Assembly (NCBI GenBank): GCA_009617715.1
Contig: VTFK01000063.1
Location: 434,001-498,000, forward strand
Direction: 5' to 3'
Origin: Plectrocnemia conspersa
Lineage: Eukaryota; Arthropoda; Insecta; Trichoptera; Polycentropodidae
Length of the DNA stretch: 64,000 nucleotides
Position 1 is the first letter of the stretch. Each line of letters opens with the position of its first letter. The notes beneath the pieces are model-generated. The model was given only the letters and a program-made list of their open reading frames with translations. It made no database searches and was not told where the DNA came from. Below, in pieces: positions 44,651 through 57,834 of this stretch. A program made the position numbers and the translations under genes.

Positions 44651-46059
44651 TTACATACACTACGAGGCAAGAATTTTTATAGTAAATGACTAGATACATT
44701 ATTGAGTGATCTTTTTGTAATAAAATATATGTATTGTATTGCCTTGAGATGTGGATTTTTTTCTATAAACTTATCAATCATTTTTATCACCAAATTTCCC
44801 AACTTACGCACATGGTACAGATAAATAAAACAATATTGCACAATAGGAACAATAAAAAATAACATGTCGATAAAATATTATTTTATAATCAGCCGTATAA
44901 AAAGTGAATTATAATGTAATAAATAAAGCTTATCGCAAATCGGCCGCGGATAAACGATTGCGCAATGACGTCATTGTTGTTCGAGTATACAGACGAAAGA
45001 AAAAGTTATACAGGGTGATCGTAAATATAAACGCGCAGATAAGATCTTCTATTCCTAACTGGGCGTGAAAGTTTTTTGTTGTTGTAATTTTAAATCAATG
45101 CGCAATAAATATATCAATCTTTATTTTATTTATTGTTGCTTAGAGTTGTCACATTACTTATTGGCTGTAGAAAGTTATTAAATTTTTAATATCTTGAACC
45201 ACATAAGTTAGAAGAATCGGCGATTGTTCAAAATAGAACATTGTTTCTTTAATTCAAACTTATTCTTAATAAGCAATTCAAACAAATCTTAAGCGTTAGA
45301 TCATCGCTTAGTAATAATAATTCACGATAAAGTTAATGCCATAAATCTTAATAGGTAAACGTTATAGTGTCACTTGCGCGCTAACTTTTAATCGAACGCT
45401 GGCATAATCCATTGTAATTACGCGATAATCATCATCTTCTTGAGTGTAATTATTTGTATCCTTGAAAGTATGAGCTTCTCATGATCAAATATGACGTTCT
45501 GTGATTCGCTTCAATAATTAGCAGCGTTCAACGATAAAGCAGTAATTGACTTGTTTATAGTTTATTTATTTGCAATTATTTTGTTAATTTAAAATTTAAT
45601 GTTAAATGACTGTTATTTGTTGGCCTTATAATTGTATAGCATTTATTGATTAATTGATTCTTGAACTATCTAGCATAATAAAATAATATTTTATTTTACT
45701 TTAATACTAACATATCTAGCTACTGAAAAAAATACCTATTTATTGTTGTTGTAATGAAAAATATATTATTTTAATTAAACGTTTTCTCTCTAGTTAACTT
45801 GAACAATTTGATTCAAAAAGTTATTAAATTACTTTATTTACTTTCAATGATAAGCTAACAGTAAAAATTTTATCCAATGTAAATTAAATTTCGGTTTAAA
45901 TGTTATATATTAACTGAAGGATTTATATTTAATTTTACCCAATATTTTTTATATAATGTATAAATTATTAAAAATCTATGTAAAATGTATAAACCAGAAA
46001 TTTGTTTTTGACTTAAAACTTTTCTGTATTTTTATTTAAAAATATTAATAATTTCTGCT

Positions 46060-47075
46060 TTTTTTTTCAAAATGGCGGCAATTTAAAAAATTTAAAGTAT
46101 CATAACTTTGTAGGGTAAAATCCTACTAAAAAAATGTTTTATTTAAAAAGTGTTTAAAAGCTTTATTTGCATCGAAATAAAATGTTAAATGGATCACACC
46201 CCCATACGAGCTTTTATGCGACTTGCCATAGAGTTAACGCTGTTATTTCGTTCGTTTAAAAGATTAAGACTTAAATTTTTGATACAGAATATATCTTTCA
46301 AAATCCCATATGATATTGTCAAAAAAAATTATATATTTAAAAAAAATAGTTTTTTGCTTTGAAACAAGTTCAGTATTATGAGTCGATCGGCTCACCATAC
46401 AAACGTTTATAAGACTTGCAATATAGTTAAGGTCAGTATATGCTTCGTTTTACCGACTAAAAACTGAATTTTGGTAGCAATGTGGAATTCTTCTGTATAT
46501 GTTTGCTAGCAAAATCCAATATGTCAATTTTTTACAAAATGGCGGCCAATTTAAAAACTTAAACACTCATAACTCCGTAGGTTTAAATCTTACGCAAAAG
46601 ATTGCTACATATAAAACGCTTAGAAGTTAAACCTGCATTGAAATTAAATATAAATAATATAGCTTTTTGCTTTAAAACAAGCAATGTATCAGATCGATCG
46701 GACCCCCCAAACGAGCCTTTTTGAGACTTGCAATAAAGTTAATGCTCTTAATTAATTTGTTTTAATTATTAAGAATTAAATATTTAGTATTATATAGAAT
46801 TCTTTGGCATCCCCTTAATATTCAGTATGAAAAAAATATTAACAAAATTTTTTTTACAAAATATCGGCCAAGTTAAAAATTTAAAGTGTCTTAACTTCGC
46901 GGGATAAAATATTACTAAAAATGTTTCATAGAAAAAGTGTTTAAAAGCTTAATTTGCATTAAAAAAAAAAAAAAAAAAAAATATATTTTTTATTTAAAAA
47001 CAAATTTTGTGGTAAATTGATCGGACCCCCATACGAGCTTTTATGTGACTTGGCATATAGTTAACGCTGTTTCTT
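46060..47075. repeat. tandem repeat array, ~320 bp unit, three to four diverged copies
   Basis: AAAATGGCGGCAATTT at 46070, AAAATGGCGGCCAATTT at 46537 and AAAATATCGGCCAAGTT at 46857 begin units. GATCGGACCCCCATACGAGC-type blocks followed by GACTTGCAATATAGTTAA recur near 46193, 46387, 46695 and 47018. The spacing between the last copies is about 310-325 bp. A lone weak relative may lie at 55590-55635. It ends beside a 22-base A run (46959-46980). No coding sense. Confidence 0.75.
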
Positions 47076-47844
47076 GGCTAAAATACAATGGATAAGTTTT
47101 TTTAAAAGGCTCCATATAATATGTTTTATAAAACTTCTTTAGATAATGATGCCTACTTCCTTGATTTTAGACCTTTCACCCAAAAAAGAAAGACCAAAAA
47201 TATTCGAAAGTATTTCCATTATACTCTACTAGCAGATCAATAACAAGAGCAATTTAAAAATATGACAGATTTGATATATTATATTCCACGAATTTACCAT
47301 GAATATTAAAATGGCTTATTAAAAATTTCTTTGAAATGAAAAAAATACTTTTTTATTGTGTAAACTAAATTTTAATATTTTCGGTTAATTTTGAAAACAT
47401 CTAAGTCATTTCAACCTTAAACTTTTATGTTTCCTTATAAGCTAAATGCAAAATTTATATGTCAAAATAAATAATAAATCTAGCAGATTATATAAATTTA
47501 TAAACATTGTGTTGCCTAATATTAAAATATTTTTTAATCAATTCAAACGCAAACCTTTAAATATCTCGAAATGAAAGAAACAGGACTTAGTCCACTTTCA
47601 TAATATTGGGCTCATGTATCGTTTAAGACGTAACATTACACATTTGTTAAAAAAACTATTTTTTTAGATTGCAACAATTTTATTAAAATTAATATTTTTT
47701 TAAAACTAGCTATAAATAAATATTTACAAATTTTAAATTTATCAAAAAAAAAAAAAAATACACCTTATTATCAGTATTATGGCATGAACACGAAGCTGTC
47801 AAAATATGTCACATGGACGAAAAATAACGCGATTTCAATAGCGT

Positions 47845-48185
47845 GGCGAGTCAGCGAGATAAGGGATAACTCATAATGGAAATTGAAACAAGTCTTTCAA
47901 AAAAGACATGTCATAACAATCCAAGCATCAGCCGCAAAAACGGGTGTGGGGTCAAACCCATCGCCTATTTAAAAACTGTTCCTCAAAATTCATTCCAAAA
48001 GGCGTCCTAGAACGTTATTAAAGACTCAGGACTACACCTTTAGTCGGTCTAGGCACCTAAAGCAAGATATGCGCCATTAAGACAGGCACCTAGAGGACCT
48101 GGATGATTCACACAATATTTGGAGGATCGACATGTGTCACCAGAGGGCTTACGCCCCTTGAATACTGCGCAATATTTTTTTATTA
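47845..48185. repeat. dispersed repeat family R2, copy 2
   Basis: Starts GCGTGGCGAGTCAGCGAGATAAGGGATAACTCAT and ends GTGTCACCAGAGGGCTTACG ... TGCGCAATATTTTTTTA, matching the copy at 33680-33950 at both ends. The middle differs in length. No open frame. Confidence 0.45.
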
Positions 48186-49369
48186 AAACATAGCAACTAT
48201 ATTAAATTTGAAATTAACGAGCTTAAATTGCGATTTTACTACAAAAATCTATTTTTTTAAATATTCATAGTTTTAGTATATTTGATTGAAATATTAATCA
48301 AATATTGACTATTAAAAACTATTTTTTCAAGCCTGGTTGAGATTTTTAATTCTAATTATGTGTTAAACATTCACTGATATTATAAACATTCATACAAAAC
48401 AGTATTTTTTACCGTTTTTTTATTGTTATTATATTTTAGGGGTCTATAAACTAGAACTTTAACGCCATATTAGTCCATCAGATTCTACGACACGCAGGAA
48501 GCTGTGAGGGCATTGTTATGCATACCGTGCGTGACAATAGAAAGCTTAGCTACAACGATTACAACGTCCATTCGGTATCTTTCAAAAATGATATTGTATT
48601 ACATTAAAGTAAGAGACCATTGGGATATGATACGCTAAATTTCTAGGTGTTTGGATTTCTAATCTATTAAAACTTTAACAGACGTACAAAACAATAATAT
48701 TAGGAAAAAAACAAACCGATAATACAAAATGCATAAATCGTCGAAATTAACTATTGCAGTGGAAAATGGGAGAGCATGAAACCTCTTTCAGTATAAAAGC
48801 ACAAACAGTTATTTTATTCGGATCGGAATTCGCTTCCGACAGCACTTATTTAGCTCACTAATTTTGACACAAAAGTTGATTCAAACTTGAAACTAAATGG
48901 CAAAGCAAAGTCAATAATCGATAGAGAGAGAGGTCTAAAAAGCGGTCACTTCCATTTCATGTCAACTCAAGTCTATAAGGTTAAAAGAAAAGTTATTTTT
49001 ATAAAAATAACTTTTACAAACTATTGATTAAATTTTTTCGCACAATAATAATTTAAAATTAAATAGCTTTGTTTTAAAAAAAATAACAACACTGACACCC
49101 AAGTCAGTGCAGTATTTTGGTATAATGTTTTGTTACAAAAAATGAAATTTAATTCGATTTTTATATATAAAAGCAAAAACGCAACTAAACAATTGCAAGA
49201 AAAAATCTGTTGAATAAAACTGTTTGATGTAGTTAAAAGCAGAAGTAATATTGTTGAATATATAATGTAATTAAATATAAAAGATAAAATACATATAAGG
49301 AGAATATAATATAATATGAACAAATTCAATTACCAACAATTCCATCCACTGACATCACTATACAAAGCA

Positions 49370-49870
49370 TAAAATTACAATTCCCAAACACGGAATCAAA
49401 CAAGCAACGCCTCCAACCTTGAACGTGACAATCAACTCGTCACGCACAAAAAACTGGTACATCATCGCACCGTCAATTGAAGGCAATTTAATAATTGGAC
49501 TCGTTTCCATTGTGCCAACCAACCATCGGCCATTGGCTGTCAGTTGTTAAGTGTACACCCACGCGAACATCACTCGACCAATTCGGTGGCAATCGAATTG
49601 GCCCACGGTGGTGACGAACCACAAATCAGAAGAGGGAATCAACACTTGACGACTGAAGCGACCTCTGAAGGTGATCCACCTGTCTGGATATGACGGCCAT
49701 AGCATCATCGACGCTAATTATGTGTAATTCTCACCTGAGAGAGACCCGTTACGGAATAACTATTATTAGACGGCGAAGAGGCGAATGAAGCTATAAACAT
49801 TTTTGTTGGGTGATGGGTATCGGAGATCTTAACGTGTCCTTTACGCTATGAGCAAGTGTTGAAAATTAAG
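49370..49870. promoter_or_regulatory. large non-coding complex island, candidate enhancer
   Basis: About 0.5 kb of higher-GC DNA without a usable open frame. It includes a near-palindrome CCAATTCGGTGGCAATCGAATTGG at 49578-49601 and homeodomain-type TAATTA cores at 49717. Candidate by composition only. Confidence 0.35.
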
Positions 49871-50842
49871 CGTGAATGCGTCATAAACCTTAATAAGCGA
49901 TGGTTAAATATAATTATAAAAATTGCTTTTATCAAGTATAGGTACATACAAGACAAAACAATGACATCTACAAGGAAATAGCATAAAAACTACGCCGTAA
50001 AAATAAACAATTATTAAAAGGTCAAACTCAAACTAATGAACCGATATTAAGCGAATATTGGAATATACTAGGGAATGTGTATATATGTAAACCAAATTAC
50101 ATACATATTTAACCTCTAGAAGTCCAAAGGCATCCATGTCATGCCCAAAATGATTTTACAATTGCAGTCAAAATGCATCTATGTTATGCCTATCATATTT
50201 TATATTTTCTAAAGCCATTTTAAATGACTTAATGATACTTTTTTTAGTGTTTTATTTCAATAAGTACTCAAAGATACCTATATCAATATATTACGGTAAA
50301 AATATTTAGTAATACCTAACCATTTCACATGGAATTGCCGAATTACTAAAACTCGTCGTAAAATCTGTTAATCCTTCAATTACTAATATTGCCGTTAAAA
50401 GTAAATTATTATTACATTTTATGCAAAAATAAAATATTTAAATAAGATGTTAAAGTATTTATTATAAATATATTTGCCTAAGAAAATGGGTTCCTACATA
50501 ATTGCTTAGTAGAAAGCGATATACTAACAAAGCGACCACAATAGTTTTGAATATAAAATACCACACGGAAGAAATAATCTTGCTTCATTAATAGGGTTGT
50601 ACATTATTAGGCTATGCTTAAGTACGACCATTGATCTAAATGAACCTTTTCTTTGTTTCGTCTAAGATAACTTATAGAATTATTTGATTCAGTGCCACAA
50701 GCATAGATAATGACTGTTATAATATATGTCTTTACTACTCTATATTCCTCCGGATATTTGCTTCAACTATTTTTAAATCAACCTGGACTCTTTCTCATTC
50801 GCTTTTTAAAAGTTGTAGTGTTAGACAAAAAAGCATTAAATA

Positions 50843-51715
50843 GAGTACGCTCGGGATAAAGATTCCGGTTTGTTATTGTGTGCGTGAACTGTGTGGCTCA
50901 AAACAATTTCGCTCAGAATATTTATTTTTTTTATTTTAAAAGAAAATATATGTTTATTTAACATACATACATCTGAGCTAAGTTGAAAATTTCAACGGAC
51001 AATTAAACATATATTATATAATCGAAGAAACCAGACATTGATGTCATTAATTAAATATTTACAAAATTCAAAATCTTTCACTAGTCAAAAAAATAATGAA
51101 ATCTTTAGCTATTCTTCAAAAGCAAAAAGATATAAAATGGGGAAAGAAATTATTCGCAGATTGTTTAATGGCTCGACGACTCTATTAAATCATTAGAATC
51201 TATTGAATAAATTAAAAAATTATCATTGGCGCAACGATAAGAATAATAACTTTTTTTAAGCCTTACAGAGAATAGTATAAAAAAACCAACAACGTACGGA
51301 TTAATGGAAAAATAATTAAAATATTTTAGTCCACGGGTGAGAGAACGAATAACTTACAGTGTATATTTGAAGCCTTGATATTAATTAGCTCAGATATGCC
51401 CAAAAAATTTTGTTCTCTTAAAATTTCATTTATAAATAAAAAAACATTGGCACGAGTTTAGTGACCTACCCATGGGACAGTGGGCATATCTGGGTTAAAC
51501 CAATATCAACAGAAAATTATTTAAAATAAATCACTAGAGAAGATCGAACTTCTGAACCACACTGCACTTTAATGACGAATACCAGCGTTGACGAATCAGC
51601 GACTGTCCTTTAAGGAGAAAGCGAGACAACGAAGTACACGCTACATCGCTTCTCCCTCTCATATACATGTACATGCACACAATAACAAACCGGCATCCTT
51701 ATCCCGAGCGTACTC
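50843..51715. mobile_element. inverted-repeat element, copy A (873 bp)
   Basis: Terminal inverted repeats of about 44 bp beginning GAGTACGCTCGGGATAA and including CCGGTTTGTTATTGTGTGCG; TA flanks both ends. The interior 50970-51330 is homologous to the hAT-like segment at 29345-29700, but its frame is broken. A 114 bp TTAA-type mini-element (51385-51498) sits inside. Nearly identical to copy B at 54057-54918, so the pair moved or duplicated relatively recently. Confidence 0.88.
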
Positions 51716-52614
51716 TACCATTGTATTTAATTTAGTGTAGCATGCGATAACCTGAAAAATTATGTTTAATTCCAAAAATTGTAAAGACTGCAATACAACG
51801 CAAATATGGATGATATTGAAAGAAATAAATGATGTAAACTAAATGTTGAAGCAAAAATAAATGATTAATTTTACAGAGTGGATAAATTTACATATATACA
51901 ATTAACAATAAACCTCAAAATATGATTGCTAGTAACTTTTCTGGGGTCTAGGATATTATAAAAGTCTGAACATATGGTTGTGAAACAGATTTATATAGAT
52001 TTCAACAAAATTTATTAACATCAAACACAAATATAGTATTTATTCATATAAAGATATCAAGATAATACCACTCTTCGCGCACCATGCGATCTTATTAATA
52101 GTATACCGCCGTAATTTTTCGTATATTATTAGATGTATATATATACAAACTTAACATATTAATATATTAAGATTTTTAATTTAGCCTGCCATACATTTTA
52201 AAATTTTAATCTGCCTCGATACTTAAAAAGTTTGGGGACATCTAGTCTAGTAAATAAAAATCATGACATAAATATCTGAACCCACACGGCTTGAATATAA
52301 ACATTATTAAAGATAAATTAGCAAAATGGCTAGAATTGATTAAGAGGCCAATAAACAATAAAAAAATAACACGAGACGTAGGACGGAGAAGAATATTTAT
52401 TTATTATAAATCTGAACAGCATGACTTGACAAGTTTTTCTAATGTTTCGCAATGGCCTTGATAATAAATAGTTTTTAACATTTAAAAACACATATGTAAA
52501 TACATATGTTATACGTATGATCAAACATGCATTTATATAGATGCAAATACATAAAAAAATATTATAAAAAATGCCAATGAGTGCACCTAAAGATGTGTAC
52601 CATCCCTTATATAT

Positions 52615-52775
52615 AGTTTCAGCTCTTCATAACAATCGCTGAAAGCTGTAACGGTCAAGAATAAGGGACGCAATCACACCACCTTTCAAAGAGTGCTTCA
52701 TTGAATATAGGCTTTGTCTTTGATACGATTTTCTAAAGCTTCTAACAAAAATTCACCAGGATACAAATATTTAGT
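52615..52775 (-). mobile_element. short LINE remnant
   Basis: Matches the remnant at 770-830 (shared CACCACC-TT...GCTTCATTGAATA-A-GCT). The minus strand reads FNEALFERWCDC against SMKQFSKGWCRQS in the other copy. Too short to assign a clade. Confidence 0.45.
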
Positions 52776-53059
52776 TTAGAAGTGATCCCAGACAATAGAG
52801 CAACATTTAAAGACGCTATGATTTAACTATCATAACGTATAATATAAAGTTCGCAGCATTCTAGCAAACTACCTAGTAATTTAGAGCATAATATGAAAAA
52901 ATAAACCATATTAACTGAAATGTCCTATGATACCTAATATACATGTATGTGGAGTTAAAATATTTTGGATCATGTTTATGATGTATTATAATGCTAAAAA
53001 CATAGCTACACAAATATGTGGTTGAGTTAAACATTCTTAAATAATAATAAATATATTCT

Positions 53060-53760
53060 GGAATTTAATCTGAATCTTCTGATGTCGCCCTTTGTGGTAA
53101 TCCTTTGTCGCTCCTGGGAGGGCTTGTCAATGGTGTCACGCGTTGACAACGAGAAGACCTACGAATAATAGGGCTTTGGACCTCTTGCCACATTATCGTA
53201 TCCTCTGCTGACAGCTTTGAGACTCTCAGACAAATACATTTTAAAACTCGAACATAAAAACTTTAAAGATTTGTTATTTTAACTGTACTTTTAAATACTT
53301 TTTTAATGTCGTTTCGGATTGATTTACGCAGTGTCTCGTCGAGATTAGCGTTCACTCAACGGACAGAAGCGGGTCCGAATGAGTTATAAGGAGTACACGA
53401 AATAACATGTTAAGGACATAAAAATGATCCGATAGGCCCCTGATGGGACCTCAAACGTTTTAAAAACCACTTAGAAGACACACGACCCTCCAGCGACGAT
53501 AATTGCATCATCTGACTCAAATCAATTAATTTTATTGTATGAAAAAAGTGAATATAATTTTGATTGGATGAATGGGTTTGTTGTGGTTTTGACAAGGCCG
53601 CTTGTATTGAGAATCGTCTGCATTATGCATTATACGAAAAAGGTCATTTTTAACAAACGTTAATCAGGCGTCGACAACGTTTTGTGTGTTCAAAAGGCAA
53701 CGTCGACAATCAAGGACGTTTATTGTGTGCGAAACTAGTTGAAGTTTCGTGTAATAAATC
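53060..53760. promoter_or_regulatory. non-coding complex island, candidate enhancer
   Basis: GC-richer DNA between the two inverted-repeat elements, with CCTTTGTCGCTCCTGGGAGGG, GTGTCACGCGTTGACAACG and a repeated CGTCGACAACGTTTTGTGTG / AACGTCGACAATCAAGG motif. The minus frame 53595-53410 has no domain. Confidence 0.3.
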
Positions 53761-54056
53761 ACAATCATATCGTAATTAATTACACTATATAATAGTTCTA
53801 CTTTTTTTGCCACAAATATAAGATTTACATGATAAATTACATACGTTTATATTTTTACAATACGATCATTTTTTTAGATAGCAAGTAAAAATATTTTTTT
53901 AGTTATTTATTTATTAATTATTAAATATATTGAAAAATACATATTAAAATTATTTATATCTATGTTTTGTGCCTTGACCTATAATTTATAATATAAACAC
54001 AAATTATATACCTAACTAAAATCTAAAATATCGGTTTATTTTTGATAGTTGTGTTT

Positions 54057-54918
54057 GAGTACGCTCGGGATAAGGATTCCGGTTTGTTATTGTGTGCGTG
54101 AACTGTGTGGCTCAAAACAATTTCGCTTAGAATATTTAATTTTTTTATTTTAAAAGAAAATATATGTTTATTTAACATACATACATCTGAGCTAAGTTGG
54201 AAATTTTAACGGACAATTAAATATAATCGAAGAAACCAGACATTGATGTCATTAATTAAATATTTGCAAAATTCAAAATCTTTCACCAGTCAAAAAAATA
54301 ATGAAGTCTTTAGCTATTCTTCAAAAGCAAAAAGATATAAAACAGGGAAAGATATTATACGCAGATTGTTTAATGGCTCGACGACTCTATTAAATCATTA
54401 GAATCCATTGAATAAATAAAAAAAATATTATTGGCGCAACGATAAGAATAATAACTTTTTTAAGTCTTACAGAGAATAGAGTAAAAAAACCAACAACGTA
54501 CGGATTAATGGAAAAATAATTAAAATATTTTAATCCACGGGTAAGAGAACGAATAACTTATAGTGTATATTTGAAGCCTTGATATCATTTAACCCAGATA
54601 TGCCCAAGAATTTTTTGTTCCCTTAAAATTTCATTTATAAATAAAAAACAGCGGCACGAGTTTAGTGACCTACCCATGGGACAGTGGGCATATCTGGGTT
54701 AAATCAATATCAACACAAAATTATTTAAAATAAATCACTAGAGAAGATTGAACTTCTGTGTCACACTGCACTTTAATGATGAATACCAGCGTTGACGAAT
54801 CAGCGACTGTCCTTAAAAGAGAAAGCGAGACAACGAAGTACACGCACATCGCTTCTCCCTCTCATATACATGTACACGCACACAATAACAAACCGGCATC
54901 CTTATCCCGAGCGTACTC
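54057..54918. mobile_element. inverted-repeat element, copy B (862 bp)
   Basis: Same orientation, ends and interior as copy A, differing by scattered substitutions and small indels. The interior (54185-54540) still reads LMSLIKYLQNSKSF and SSKAKRYKTGKD on the plus strand, homologous to the hAT-like frame at 29719-29492. It contains the same nested mini-element at 54589-54702. Confidence 0.88.
54589..54702. mobile_element. 114 bp TTAA-flanked mini-MITE nested in copy B
   Basis: TTAACCCAGATATGCCCA at the left and its exact complement at the right. The same element, with a mutated left end, is at the same place in copy A (51385-51498), so it inserted before the two copies separated. The TTAA ends and CCC start suggest mobilisation by a piggyBac-type transposase. 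Confidence 0.8.
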
Positions 54919-54999
54919 TAAAGTTATGAAAACAAAATCTACATTATCTAAAAAATAAAAAATAAATATATGAACGATTTAGTAAATTAATAATTTAAT

Positions 55000-57000
55000 T
55001 ATGTAAGAACAAAGCGTGATGTAGGTACTTTAATTTGATGTTTCTTATTATATAATTGTATAGTGAGTCAGAGAACGTAAATACTCAAAGATTTCGGGTC
55101 GCGTGCTACAGACACAAAAAACAATTTGTGACAAACGAGATATATTGACAAATAATCCACGCAAGGATGTCCGATAAAGACAGGTACGAGAATCCGAGGC
55201 TCGTATTTTCACGAGATTGCTTCTATAAATATTTTGTGTGCATTATCGTCGATGGGTGCCTCTTTTGTGATCCTATATAGAGAAAAAATAATATTTTAAT
55301 CCTCCATAAGCTTTTGTCCGGTTCCATATCTCTTATAAAATAAATAATATAATACATAAATTGCAATAAATATTAAATAAATAAAACCTTTATTACATAT
55401 GTATTCTGTTACCATTAAATTAACTGAGCTATGGTAAAAAAAAACATAAGTTCAAAACAGGTGATAAAGCTATGAAAACGGCTAGTAAATAAAACAATGC
55501 GTTTGGTATTAGTATGGTTAAAAAACATTAGATGCAATTATATTTTAATGAAGAAGGTCGTGGGTCTTTCTTCAGTTGATAATTAGATTAATTAGAACCA
55601 AACACACCATTTTGAGAGCTTGCATAAAAGTTAAACCAATAGTTTTAAATCATAACTTGATAAATGGGTGCCGCATGAACTGAATTATAACAAAAAAAAA
55701 ATGCTGTCAAATTAATTGTAACGTGAGTCAAAAATTGGATCATTTACGACAACAGAAAGTGATGTGTAAAACGGTTGGAGAAAAATAAAGTCCCAAAGTA
55801 TTTTGCAAAAAAAGTTAAAAATGTTTAACCTTACGTTCTTTTGTACACATGTACAGAGGCTCACGTGTTCTCACCTCGTCGGCACGTGCATCTGTGTCGA
55901 ACTGTAATTTTAGTTAATAAATTAAGAGATTGCCGTACGTGCCCAGCATCCGTACATGTTTTACAAGGATTCGCCTCCCTTTCAACGCTTGAGACTCATC
56001 CTCTACGTAATTGATTGCTTTTAGCACGCCTCCCTCGATGCAACAATGCGTCTATATATTGTAATACATGTAATAAACAATAATTTATTCTAAATAAATT
56101 ATGTTGCTATTAAAACTATTAATACATAAATAATATAGTTGCAAGGGTGGTCTTGTAAATCAGTATAGTTTTTGATTATAATTCAAAATCATATACATTT
56201 TAGAATGAACAATATATGTTATGGCACATTTCGAATGATGTTGCTGAAGTTCAAAAGAAATCTTATCTGTCGGTAATCTAGTAAATAAAAGACCAACACT
56301 ACACAACCTACAAATTAAATAGTAATGCTATCCAACTGCGAAATAGTTCTAATTTTTTTAATTAATTTGATATTTGCAATAAATTATTTTTCAGGACAAG
56401 TTGTGACAAAATAAAACATATTTAATTTATATATATACAAAAAAATCTGTTTTATTTTAGATTTATTATTTGAAAACCAAAATATTCTTTTCTATAGACA
56501 TTATTAATTGAATATCTATTTGGGTATTTACAGAGCTCTCGAATATTAATTAAATAAGATCGCGCGAACTTCAGACAATCGAAGATCGCAGAAGCCGCCG
56601 CTTCTCTCTTCGCGTCCTCTGATTCAGCTCGAATACGTATAACTAACATATACAAACTGTAAGTAATCATTTTAATTGTTGCACAAAAATATAAAAAATA
56701 ACAAATATTGTCTTGACAATTAAAATAAACACAGGTTAGGAAAAAATATATTTAAGACGCTGTGATGCTTATATTTATTTCTATGTTGACCTCTGACTTA
56801 AAATAAGAAACAGTACTATAAATAGTCTAATCTAATGTAATTTTCAATAGGGTATTTTAGATTTGCGGTATCGTTGAAATTTCACATCAATTATGTTACA
56901 CGGCAAACATAATGGGAGTACTTTAATAACATTAGGCTGCATCGATATTGAAATCTCACATACGATTGCCACAATCTGGCGCAGCATTATGCGCCATTCG
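55000..57000. other. AT-rich desert with one complex patch
   Basis: No gene seen. A GC-richer patch at 55845-56045 (CACATGTACAGAGGCTCACG, CTCGTCGGCACGTGCATC) and a small one at 56530-56645 have no domain-bearing frame. A weak relative of the 46060-47075 tandem unit lies at 55590-55635. Confidence 0.35.
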
Positions 57001-57510
57001 ACAAGGAGAATATATCACCTTTAACCCCTTCGAGCCCGATTGGTCACACGAGTCAATCTTGAATGTTTACAGAAACACGATTCGAGCCGACCATCACGAC
57101 TGAAAGCCGGCTATGAAATTCGGAAAAAATCCCAAAAGATTGGCCGTCCTTTGTGTGATTCCCGTCATGTGAATCCGCCGATTGAATAGTCACAGAGGCG
57201 TGATGATGATGGCGATGAAAAAAATAACGGATCAATGAAAAAAAAAAGTGGGTTGTGTGTTGTCCGGCCATTGTAACGACGGATGACGAGAATGGTGGAA
57301 AATCGGAGCGAAAAAAGCGATATACACGATCGGATACAGATTTGATCCGATGTACAATAGGGGGAAATTTGGAAATAATTCCCCATGCACCACGATCACT
57401 TATGATGACGAATCTGACGTCAGGAGATCGCTTTCGGTGTGGACGTGCGAATGCGACAATGCGCCGCAACGGGAAAACATTTTGGAAGCTGTGGGAAAAT
57501 TTTAACAATA
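57000..57510. promoter_or_regulatory. non-coding complex island, candidate enhancer
   Basis: Among the most GC-rich blocks of the desert. Long frames on both strands (-57508-57053, +57255-57557) overlap and show no recognisable domain; the minus product has basic, serine- and histidine-rich low complexity. I favour non-coding, but a lineage-specific exon cannot be excluded. Confidence 0.35.
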
Positions 57511-57834
57511 TCGACTATTGTGCAATGTTTTATTTAGATTCTATACAAAATATTTAAATTTATCATAAAAAGTATTGGTTCTTCATAAAGTCGTGGATCT
57601 CGATTACCAAAAATAGATATCCAAAAATAAAAATATAAATTATTAGAAACATTTTTTTCTAGCCAAATATTCATTTATCAAGACAATTTATTAATAAAAA
57701 TATCAACTCTAGATTATTAAAACAGTAAAAATAATTTATTTTTAGGCTAAAAACAGAATAATTTATAAGAAGTTAATCTCATAAAGAAATCTTTGATAAA
57801 CATATTACATATTTAATGACAAATTATTTGGATT

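Noticed and set aside
42752..45020. A single transposon bounded by the ACAGGGTGA motifs at 42752 and 45010
   Set aside because: The two motifs are in the same orientation and diverge after nine bases, so they do not form inverted repeats of one element.
49021..49329. 102-codon minus-strand frame rich in hydrophobic residues
   Set aside because: Low-complexity AT-rich DNA yields Ile/Leu/Phe/Tyr-rich frames by chance. No context supports a membrane protein gene.
57053..57508. 151-codon minus-strand frame
   Set aside because: It overlaps a similarly long frame on the other strand, has a basic low-complexity product with histidine runs, and shows no domain. Best explained by a GC-richer non-coding block.
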